From NCBI RefSeq assembly GCF_000312425.1, contig NZ_HE997181.1:1393486-1457485 (forward strand): a stretch of 64,000 bases of DNA, written 5' to 3'. A program made the translations under genes and the position numbers. Under the pieces are notes generated by a model. It was not told the DNA's origin. It did no database searches and was given only the letters and a program-made list of their open reading frames with translations. This DNA comes from Reyranella massiliensis 521. GTDB lineage: Bacteria > Pseudomonadota > Alphaproteobacteria > Reyranellales > Reyranellaceae. Below are positions 57,344-64,000 of the stretch, piece after piece (position 1 is the first letter of the stretch; each line of letters begins with the position of its first letter).

Positions 57344-58945
57344 TCAGCCCTTCAAACGTTCCAGGGCCATGTCCCGCAGCCTGTTGCGCTGGATCTTGAA
57401 GCCGTTGGGCGACGGCGTCTTGGGGAAATCGTCGATCGCGAAGACGCGTAGCGGGACCTTGTAGCCGGCGAGGCCGTGCCTGCAGTGTGCGATTGCGGCG
57501 GCCTCGTCGAGGCTCGTGCCGGGCGCCAGGATCACGAAGGAAACGGCGCGCACGCCGTCGGGACGGGCGACGGCGATGGTCTGGCAGCCCGTGATGCCGG
57601 GCAGCTTCTGCAGATGGGTTTCGATCTCGAGCGGATTCACCAGGAAGCCCGAGAGCCGCAGCACGTCGCCCATGCGGCTGAGGAACGTGAAGCCGCCGCG
57701 GCCATCGAGCTCGGCGAGGTCGCCCGTGCGGACATAGCCGTCGGCCGTGACGGTCTCGGCGGTGGCTTTTTCGTTGCCGTAGTAGCCGGCCATCAACGAC
57801 GGGCCGGCGCATTCCAGCGCGCCGGGCTGACCGACGCCGAGCAGCTCGCCACTCTCGGGGTCGCGCACGCGGATGTGCGCCAGCGGCGAGGTCGGCACGC
57901 CGCCGCCTTTCTTGCGGTCGGCCACCGCCGAATCGGGGGGCTGGAGGGCGTAGAGGGCCTGCACTTCACTCATGCCATAGAGGCCACTGAGCCGAAGGCC
58001 GCGTCGCTCAGCCCTTTCGGGCAGATCGTTGAGGGCCGCATTGAAGGCAGCGTAACCGGCCCACTTGATCGACGGAAAGGGTAAGTCGCCCGGCACGACA
58101 TCGAGCAGGCGGGCGTACATATCGTCGCTGCCGAACATGGTGGTCGGTCGGTGTCGTTCGATGAGACGCGCGATCTCGGCAATCTCGTAGGACTCGACCA
58201 GCACGCAGGGCTTGCCGGCGGCCAGGGTCGCCATCGTCTGATTGAAGCCGAAGACGCCGCAGAGCGGCAGGATGGAGAGCGAGATCGTCTCGGGTGCTGC
58301 CAAGCCGAAGACGCGCGCGACTTGCTGGGCGTGGCCGGTTATGGCGCCCTGGCGGTGCAGGACGAACTTGGGCGCGCTCGTCGTGCCCGACGTGGTGAAG
58401 ATGTTGCAGGGTGCGCTGGGCCGTGCGTGATTCGCCGCAAGCCGCGGACGTGTCAGCAGCCGCTCGAAGGGTACGCGCCGCAGACGTTCGATCGCGGGCG
58501 GTATCGACGCGGGTTCGTCGCCGACTGTCACGAGGGCGCGGAGCCTGTCGAGGGCGTGGGGATCGATGTCGGCGAGGATCGCGAGAAAGTCGATGCTGCG
58601 GAAGCCCGGCGCGCAGGCCAGTACCTTGGCTCCCGAGCGCTCGACGATGTCCGCCACTTCGACCGCGCGATAGCGTGTGTTGACGGCAACGGCGATGGCG
58701 CCCAGCCGCGCGCAAGCGAACAAGAGAAGGGGGTAGGCGGGTGTATTGGGCAGCCAGAGCGCGACCCGGTCGCCCGGACCGACGCCCAGGTCGGCCAGGC
58801 CCTGAGCGGCCCGCGCGGCGCTGTCGACCAGCTCCGCGAAGCTCAGCACCCGATCGCCATGAATAAGAGCCGGTGCCTGGGGCGTTTCGTCGGCGATGCC
58901 GGCAATCAGCGTCCACAGGTCGGCAGCAGGATGGGTAAGTGGCAT
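57344..58945 (-). CDS. AMP-binding acyl-CoA synthetase
   Basis: A 533-residue ANL-superfamily ligase. The phosphate loop is TSGTTSAPKFVLHRQG, a variant in which the usual TGxPKG reads TSAPKF. Later blocks are LYGMSEVQAL (A5 region), YVRTGDLAELDGRGGFTFLSRMGDVLRLSGFLVNPLEIE (A7-A8) and TPSPNGFKIQRNRLR near the A10 Lys. It should activate a carboxylic acid, possibly aromatic or branched. The gene ends 40 bases before ridA. It is divergent from the ABC importer. Confidence 0.87.
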   Translation of the reverse strand: MPLTHPAADLWTLIAGIADETPQAPALIHGDRVLSFAELVDSAARAAQGLADLGVGPGDRVALWLPNTPAYPLLLFACARLGAIAVAVNTRYRAVEVADIVERSGAKVLACAPGFRSIDFLAILADIDPHALDRLRALVTVGDEPASIPPAIERLRRVPFERLLTRPRLAANHARPSAPCNIFTTSGTTSAPKFVLHRQGAITGHAQQVARVFGLAAPETISLSILPLCGVFGFNQTMATLAAGKPCVLVESYEIAEIARLIERHRPTTMFGSDDMYARLLDVVPGDLPFPSIKWAGYAAFNAALNDLPERAERRGLRLSGLYGMSEVQALYALQPPDSAVADRKKGGGVPTSPLAHIRVRDPESGELLGVGQPGALECAGPSLMAGYYGNEKATAETVTADGYVRTGDLAELDGRGGFTFLSRMGDVLRLSGFLVNPLEIETHLQKLPGITGCQTIAVARPDGVRAVSFVILAPGTSLDEAAAIAHCRHGLAGYKVPLRVFAIDDFPKTPSPNGFKIQRNRLRDMALERLKG

Positions 58946-59122
58946 GCGGCGCGGAGACTAGCGGAAGAGAGTTTCATCTCAAGCGTCATGAACTTGACCC
59001 AGGTGTCGCCGACATCGCTGTCAAATCAGGCTAGGCGAGATCGCACGGCGTTCGCGGCCGACATCGCGGCCAGTTAGGTGACGGACACGTCAGCCTATGC
59101 ACGCGACGACTGAATCGAAAGA

Positions 59123-59151
59123 TTGAACCTCCAGACAGCCACCGTTACGCT
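59123..59151 (+). promoter_or_regulatory. Possible promoter of the ABC importer operon
   Basis: TTGAAC (59123-59128), 17 bases and TACGCT (59146-59151) lie 31 bases before the binding-protein ATG, with a CGGAGGA ribosome site between. The rest of the 237-base gap (58946-59182) shows nothing clear. Confidence 0.35.
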
Positions 59152-59182
59152 CCGTGCAACAAGAATGCATCCGGAGGAAATC

Positions 59183-60277
59183 ATGAAGACGGTTGCTGCT
59201 GTTGCCGCGGTGCTTTGCGCCGTCGCCTGGGCCGGATGGTCGCCCGCCAACGCTCAAGCCCAGAACAAACCCAAGGTTTGCGACAAGCCGCAACAGATGG
59301 AAGGCTTCAAGACCTGCGCCGACATCGCCAAGGCGGAAGCCGAAGGTGCCTTCACCCTTTATTCAACCGATCCGGAGCAGGGCCAAGTCAAGCTGCTGGC
59401 CGCCTTCAACAAGGTGTTTCCCAAGATCAAGACGAGCTACGTCCGCCTGCAGGCCGGCGCGCTCTACGCCAAGGTGCTTTCGGAGCGTCAGGCCAAGTCC
59501 TATCTCGTCGATGTCATCCAGATCTCCGACATGGGCATGATCCTGGACTTCCAGCGCAAGGGCGGCTTCCGCCAGTACGTCTCGCCCGAGATGCAGTTCT
59601 TCCCCAAGGAGGCCAAGAGCCAGCCGGAAGGGTTCTGGACCTGGGGCTCGGTCATCATGGCGGGCATCGCCTACAATCCCAACCAGGTGTCGGCGGCGGA
59701 GGCGCCCAAGAAGTGGGAAGACCTGCTCGACCCGAAGTGGAAGGACTCGATCAACGTCAAGGTGTCGAACTCGGGCCTGCAGCACGGCGTCTGGTACATG
59801 CTGTTGCCGATCCTGGGCGGCGAGTATTTCAAGAAGTTCGGCGAACAGAAGCCGCGCGCCTTCGATTCCTACGTCCAGCAGTACGGCCGGCTGGTCGACG
59901 GGCAGGACAAGATCATCATGGGCGCGCAGTACTCGGGCTACATCGAGTTCAAGGCTAAAGGCGCACCGCTCGCCTTCGTCTTCCCGGAAACCGGCGTGCC
60001 GGCCGTGCCCGAGACCTACGGTATCGTCGACCAGGCGCCGCATCCCAACGCTGCCGAACTGTTCATGGACTGGTTCCTGTCGCCGGTCGGCCAGAAGGCC
60101 CTGGCGGAAGCGCTGCTGCTCCACTCGCCGCGGGCGGACGTGCCGCCGCCGGGTGGCAGCGATACCGTGCCGCTGAGCAAGATGAAGCTGCTCTCGCCGG
60201 CCGACTGGGAGGCCTTCGAGAAGGACCGTCCGACTTTCGCCAAGGAGTGGAACCGCATCGTCGGCACTGGGCGCTAA
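59183..60277 (+). CDS. ABC transporter substrate-binding protein (Fe3+/FutA-like, family 1/6)
   Basis: A 364-residue periplasmic receptor with a signal peptide ending WSPANAQAQ. The body has the extracellular binding protein 1/6 pattern: GAFTLYSTDPEQGQVKLLAAFNKVFPKIK, LQAGALYAKVLSERQAKSYLVDVIQISDMG, WGSVIMAGIAYNPNQV and AELFMDWFLSPVGQKALAEALLLHSPRADVPPP. Paired iron-binding tyrosines are not obvious, so polyamine, phosphonate or another substrate is possible. ATG 59183 follows CGGAGGA. It heads a three-gene ABC operon. Confidence 0.88.
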   Translation: MKTVAAVAAVLCAVAWAGWSPANAQAQNKPKVCDKPQQMEGFKTCADIAKAEAEGAFTLYSTDPEQGQVKLLAAFNKVFPKIKTSYVRLQAGALYAKVLSERQAKSYLVDVIQISDMGMILDFQRKGGFRQYVSPEMQFFPKEAKSQPEGFWTWGSVIMAGIAYNPNQVSAAEAPKKWEDLLDPKWKDSINVKVSNSGLQHGVWYMLLPILGGEYFKKFGEQKPRAFDSYVQQYGRLVDGQDKIIMGAQYSGYIEFKAKGAPLAFVFPETGVPAVPETYGIVDQAPHPNAAELFMDWFLSPVGQKALAEALLLHSPRADVPPPGGSDTVPLSKMKLLSPADWEAFEKDRPTFAKEWNRIVGTGR

Positions 60278-60290
60278 GGGGCGCTAGGCA

Positions 60291-61997
60291 TTGGCTGACG
60301 GACCGATGGGCGTTCTGCGCCCTCGTATCAACGGGCAGGCCCTGACGACGCTGGCGGTCCTCGCGATCGTCGGCTTCCTGGTCCTGCTGCCGATGGTATT
60401 CCTGGTCGAGGAGTCGCTGAACGTCGGCGACCCCATGGCGTTCCCGCCGGTCGAATTCGGCCTCGCCAACTACATCGCGATTCTCGAGGAGGACTTCAAG
60501 ACCGTGTGGAACACGGTCGTCATCGCCGTGATGGCCACGGTGATGGCCATCCTGATCGGCTTCACGCTCGCCTGGATCCTGACCCGCACCAACGTGCCCG
60601 GGCGCGAGAAGCTCGAGCGGCTGATGGAGCTGCCGTACTATATGACGCCGCTGGTCGGCGCGCTCGCCTGGGCGGTGATCGCCGGCCCCAAGAGCGGCTT
60701 CCTCAACCAGATCTGGAAGGCGCTTGGCGGCACCGGGGATATCGCGGACATCTACACCCACTTCGGCATCGCCTGGGTGATGGCGCTGTTCGAGGGCACG
60801 GTGGCCTTCGTCATGATCTCGGCGTCGATGAAGTCGATGGATCCCGCGCTCGAGGAATCGGCGCGCGTCATGGGGGCCTCGAAGCTCCGCACGATGCTGA
60901 CCGTCACGCTGCCGCTGGTCATGCCCGGCGTGCTGGGGGCCATGCTGTTCGTCTTCGCCGAGATGCTGGGTTCGTTTGCTGCCGCCCTGGTGCTGGGCAT
61001 TCCCGGTCGCATCTATGTCATCACCACGGCGATCTGGGATTCGACGCTCGCCTATCCGCCGGACTATGGCCGTGCCTCGGCGATGGGCCTTTCGCTGTTT
61101 GTCGTCATGTTCGGCATGCTGACCTTCTACCGCCGCGTCATCGGCCGCGGCAGCTTCGCCACCATCACCGGCAAGGCGTTCCGGCCCCGGCCGATGGATA
61201 TGGGGCGGTTCGCCTGGGTGCTGTTCAGCGTCTGTGCGCTTTATGTGGCGCTGGCGGTGGTCTTTCCGATCGCGGCGCTCCTGATGACCTCGCTGCAGCG
61301 CTTCGCCACTGTGCTCCTCGACCAAGCGCAATGGACGCTTGCCAACTACGAGGTGGCGCTGTCGCTGGGTCCGGTACGCACGGCGCTGTTCAACAGCATC
61401 ATGCTGGGCCTGGGCGTCGCCACGGTGGGCGTGGCGATCATGGCGTTGCTGGTCTGGATCATCTACCGATCCAATCTGCGCGGTCGCGGGGCGATCGAGT
61501 ATCTCGTCATGTTCCCGCAGGCGGTGCCGCGCCTTGTGTTCGGCCTGGCTCTGTTGTGGGCGTGGCTCAACATCCCGGTCGGCCTCTACGGCACTCTGTG
61601 GCTGCTGGCGCTGGCCTATTTCACGGTGATGCTGCCGCTCGGTGTGCGCACGCTGGCCGGCGTGGTGCTGCAGATCGACAAGAGTCTGGAGGAGTGCGCG
61701 CGGGTCTGCGGCGCCTCGTGGGGCTACCAGATGCGCACCGTCACCTTGCCGTTGCTCAAGCCCGGCATCCTGGCCGCGTGGCTGCTGATCTTCATGGCCT
61801 GCGTGCGCGAACTCGGTGCCTCGGCTTTCCTGATGGGCCCCAACGCCAAGGTGATCGCGCCGTCGATCGTCAACGCCTTCGCCACCAGCGGCACGGAACT
61901 TACCGCAGCGATGGCGTTGATCCAGACTTTCACGGTGATCGTGGCGTTGATCATTCTGTTCCGCGTGGCGCGCGGCATGACCAAGGAGCTGCAGTGA
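60291..61997 (+). CDS. ABC transporter permease, fused duplicated type (FbpB-like)
   Basis: A 568-residue permease made of two homologous six-segment halves, as in FbpB/ThiP. The EAA loops are EESARVMGASKLRTMLTVTLPLVMPG (about residues 190-215) and EECARVCGASWGYQMRTVTLPLLKPG (about 470-495), the contact sites for the ATPase. TTG 60291 has AAGGGG nine bases upstream; ATG 60306 is an alternative. It begins 13 bases after the receptor stop and overlaps the ATPase gene by four bases. Confidence 0.9.
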   Translation: MADGPMGVLRPRINGQALTTLAVLAIVGFLVLLPMVFLVEESLNVGDPMAFPPVEFGLANYIAILEEDFKTVWNTVVIAVMATVMAILIGFTLAWILTRTNVPGREKLERLMELPYYMTPLVGALAWAVIAGPKSGFLNQIWKALGGTGDIADIYTHFGIAWVMALFEGTVAFVMISASMKSMDPALEESARVMGASKLRTMLTVTLPLVMPGVLGAMLFVFAEMLGSFAAALVLGIPGRIYVITTAIWDSTLAYPPDYGRASAMGLSLFVVMFGMLTFYRRVIGRGSFATITGKAFRPRPMDMGRFAWVLFSVCALYVALAVVFPIAALLMTSLQRFATVLLDQAQWTLANYEVALSLGPVRTALFNSIMLGLGVATVGVAIMALLVWIIYRSNLRGRGAIEYLVMFPQAVPRLVFGLALLWAWLNIPVGLYGTLWLLALAYFTVMLPLGVRTLAGVVLQIDKSLEECARVCGASWGYQMRTVTLPLLKPGILAAWLLIFMACVRELGASAFLMGPNAKVIAPSIVNAFATSGTELTAAMALIQTFTVIVALIILFRVARGMTKELQ

Positions 61998-63058
61998 GCG
62001 TGACGCGTATCGAAGTCAAGGATCTGGTCGTGCGCTACGGCGATCAGGTGGCGGTGAATGGCGTGAGCTTCACGGTCGGTCGCGGCGAACACCTGACGCT
62101 GCTTGGCCCGTCAGGCTGCGGCAAGACCACGACCCTGCGCGCCGTCGCCGGCTTGGAATCCCCCTCGGGTGGCAGGATCAGCATCGACGGCCAGACGATG
62201 TACGACTCCTCGCAGCGCAAGAATGTCCATACCGAGCAGCGCGGCGTCTCCATGGTGTTCCAGTCCTATGCCGTGTGGCCACACATGACGGTGTTCGACA
62301 ACGTCGCTTACGGCCTGCGGGTCCGAAAGCTCGGCGCCGAGGAGATCAAGGCCAATGTCGAGCGCGCCCTCGACCTGGTGCAGATGCGCCATCTTGCCGA
62401 CCGCGGCGCCTCGAAGCTGTCGGGCGGCCAGCAGCAACGGGTGGCGCTGGCCCGCGCCATCGCCTTTTCGCCGACCGTCGTGCTGTTCGACGAGCCGCTC
62501 TCCAACCTCGACGCCAAGCTTCGCGCGGAGATGCGGGTCGAGTTGCGGCAACTGCAACGACGGCTCGGCATCACGTCGGTCTACGTCACCCACGACCAGG
62601 AGGAGGCGCTCGCGATCTCCGACCGCGTGATCGTGATGAATGTGGGCGTGATCGAGCAGATCGGCACACCGGAGGAGATCTACAACAAGCCGCGCAGTCG
62701 CTTCGTCGCCGACTTCGTGGGCTCGGCCAACCTGATCAAGGGCAAATCGGTGGGCGAGGGGCTGTTTGCCGTCGAAGGCGGCCCGACGCTGAAGGTCATG
62801 GCGCCGCATGAGCCGCACGGCAAGGAGAACGAAGTCGCCGTCCGCACCGCCTATATCGATCTCGAACCGCGGTCCGGCGACAACCATGTGCCGGGCAAGG
62901 TGCGGCAGCGTCTGTTCCATGGCGATTTCGTGCAGTACGTCATCGACAGTGCCGTGGGTGCGCTGATCGTGCGCCGGCCGCCCGTGAATCTTCTATCCGA
63001 AGGCGCCGACGTAACGCTGTCTTTCTCGCCGGAGCACTGCGTTCTGCTTGAGGCCTAG
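61994..63058 (+). CDS. ABC transporter ATP-binding protein (Fe3+/spermidine type)
   Basis: A 354-residue ATPase. Walker A GPSGCGKTT, Q-loop VFQSYAVWPHMTV, signature LSGGQQQRVALARA, Walker B VVLFDEPLSNLDAKLR and H-loop VTHDQEEAL are all intact, with a C-terminal TOBE-type domain (about residues 245-350). The start is GTG at 61994 within GTGA, overlapping the permease stop. It ends at a TAG that shares the palindrome CTAG with the stop of the convergent dioxygenase gene. Confidence 0.93.
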   Translation: MSVTRIEVKDLVVRYGDQVAVNGVSFTVGRGEHLTLLGPSGCGKTTTLRAVAGLESPSGGRISIDGQTMYDSSQRKNVHTEQRGVSMVFQSYAVWPHMTVFDNVAYGLRVRKLGAEEIKANVERALDLVQMRHLADRGASKLSGGQQQRVALARAIAFSPTVVLFDEPLSNLDAKLRAEMRVELRQLQRRLGITSVYVTHDQEEALAISDRVIVMNVGVIEQIGTPEEIYNKPRSRFVADFVGSANLIKGKSVGEGLFAVEGGPTLKVMAPHEPHGKENEVAVRTAYIDLEPRSGDNHVPGKVRQRLFHGDFVQYVIDSAVGALIVRRPPVNLLSEGADVTLSFSPEHCVLLEA

Positions 63059-63894
63059 AACGGCTCGGTACCGGCGACAATGACCCGGTGCATCAGGCGC
63101 CGTTCGCTTTCGGGGTAGTCGGCGTTGGCCTTGTGCATGGTGCAGCGATTGTCCCAGATCACGATGTCGCCCCGACGCCAGACATGGCGGTACTGGTATT
63201 TCGGCTGCGTGGCGTGGGCGATCAGCTCGTCGAGCAGACGGTCGCTCTCGGCGCGGTCGAGCCCGACAACCTGTTCCATGCGGTTGGGATTGAGATAGAG
63301 GGACTTGCGCCGCGTTTCGGGATGCGTGCGTACCAGAGGATGCGTCGCCTCCGGCATGGCGGCCATTTCCTCGTCGGGTCGTGTCGAGATGCGGCTGAGC
63401 TTCCGGCTCGAACTGTATTTGTGGATCACCTTCAGCGGATCGATGCGCGCCCGGGTTTCGGCTGGAAGGTCGCTGTAGGCGGCGTACATGTTGGTGAACT
63501 GCGTGTCGCCGCCGCGAGACGGTACCATCACGCCGTAGAGCATGGTGAGCGAGCAGGGCTCTCGCATGAAGCTGTCGTCGGTGTGCCAGTTGGCGCCGTT
63601 CACGATCTTCTTGCCGTCGCCCAGCACGTCGCGATCTTCACTCGAGATGATGTTGACCTCGGCGCATTCGGGCGTGCTGGCGAGTTGTTTGCGCAGCATC
63701 GGCATTCCGAACCGCGACATGGCATCGAGGAAAGCACGCGGTTCGAGGTGCTGGCCGCGGATGCAGAGCACAAGATTGTCGTGCAGCACGTCGATCAGTG
63801 CTTGCTGCGTCGCGGCATCCGGCAGGCGATTGAGATCCACACCGCTCACCGCCGCCGCCATATGGCCACCGAGCTTTTCGGTTTGGAAATTCAT
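63055..63894 (-). CDS. TauD/TfdA family Fe(II)/2-oxoglutarate dioxygenase
   Basis: A 279-residue non-heme iron dioxygenase. Iron ligands are in NWHTDDSFM (HxD) and a C-terminal His in DNRCTMHKAN; the 2-oxoglutarate Arg is in RRLMHRVIVAG. The start FQTEKLGGHMAAAVSGVDLNRLP is typical. Family members open taurine, 2,4-D or other small sulfonated or aryloxy acids. ATG 63894 is chosen at the family start. The neighbouring importer is convergent, so a shared substrate is possible but unproven. Confidence 0.9.
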   Translation of the reverse strand: MNFQTEKLGGHMAAAVSGVDLNRLPDAATQQALIDVLHDNLVLCIRGQHLEPRAFLDAMSRFGMPMLRKQLASTPECAEVNIISSEDRDVLGDGKKIVNGANWHTDDSFMREPCSLTMLYGVMVPSRGGDTQFTNMYAAYSDLPAETRARIDPLKVIHKYSSSRKLSRISTRPDEEMAAMPEATHPLVRTHPETRRKSLYLNPNRMEQVVGLDRAESDRLLDELIAHATQPKYQYRHVWRRGDIVIWDNRCTMHKANADYPESERRLMHRVIVAGTEPF

Positions 63895-63958
63895 GGCGTT
63901 GCTCCCATACGCCGGGGTAGCGTGCGCGCCGATCCCAGCAAGGACAAGAGGGAACCCC

Positions 63959-64000
63959 ATGAAGATCGCCTATTCCGCTGCAAGTCCGTATGTCCGCAAG
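63959..64000 (+). CDS. Probable glutathione S-transferase, 5' end only
   Basis: Only the first 14 codons are in the window (MKIAYSAASPYVRK), but this is the typical beginning of a GST thioredoxin-fold domain, in which the SPYVRK segment forms the glutathione site. It is divergent from the dioxygenase, 64 bases away. The window edge cuts it off. Confidence 0.55.
   Translation, partial: MKIAYSAASPYVRK

Noticed and set aside
1-64000. CRISPR array or defence island
   Set aside because: No regularly spaced repeats and no cas, restriction or toxin-antitoxin genes were recognised anywhere in the window.

Overview
The window reads as chromosomal DNA of a high-GC alphaproteobacterium. Lineage clues are an EipB (DUF1849) envelope protein, a DUF3553 protein, a DksA with a degenerate zinc site, a candidate alpha-r8/MmgR-type small RNA, and many carboxylate importers (TAXI-TRAP, Tct) and CoA-ligase/CoA-transferase genes. 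A Rhodospirillales or Reyranella-like soil or water organism would fit, but this is inference from gene content and no rRNA is present.

Layout. 0-3.3 kb: a YqhA-like membrane protein, a frameshifted branched-chain amino-acid type binding protein and a gamma-glutamyltransferase-like enzyme. 3.4-7.7 kb: a five-gene forward cluster (ECF sigma factor, anti-sigma-like protein, periplasmic metal-resistance-like protein, DUF1800, DUF1501). 7.7-12.6 kb: sugar-type symporter, cyclopropane-fatty-acid synthase, EipB, L,D-transpeptidase and PdeM nuclease. An IS481-family element (12647-13685, 6-bp target duplication) sits exactly between the stop codons of two convergent genes. 13.7-18 kb: a hydratase, MobA, DUF3553, a bufferin-type RiPP operon (bufA-bufB-bufC) and dksA. 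18-22.2 kb: D-aminoacylase, an M81/MlrC protein, a small-RNA locus and N-formylglutamate amidohydrolase.

22.3-33.7 kb: a prophage remnant of about 11.3 kb integrated in the 3' end of tRNA-Val(GAC), bounded by 51-bp identical att repeats. It keeps recombinase and recombination genes on the minus strand, and ejection, tail-fibre and lysis genes (muramidase-type endolysin, nested Rz/Rz1-like spanins) on the plus strand. All head, packaging and replication genes are missing, and there are probable deletion scars near 23.3 and 24.7 kb. A third, decayed tRNA-Val fragment lies at 35.7 kb, so this tRNA has probably been hit by integration more than once.

35.8-64 kb: metabolic host DNA. It holds NAD synthetase, rhodanese, a CoA ligase, a SulP carrier and a short operon ending in an alpha/beta hydrolase. 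A long minus-strand organic-acid cluster follows (tctB-tctA, HMG-CoA-lyase-like enzyme, cupin, two TAXI binding proteins, fused TRAP permease, CoA-transferase). Next come a TauE-type exporter, a phosphotransferase/TetR pair, a C13-like lipoprotein, RidA, another CoA ligase, a complete Fe3+/polyamine-type ABC importer, a TauD-like dioxygenase, and the first codons of a probable glutathione S-transferase.

The most distinctive items are the bufferin operon without a DoxX partner, the candidate small RNA, the stop-codon IS insertion, the layered tRNA-Val integration site and the ECF sigma/DUF1800/DUF1501 cluster.
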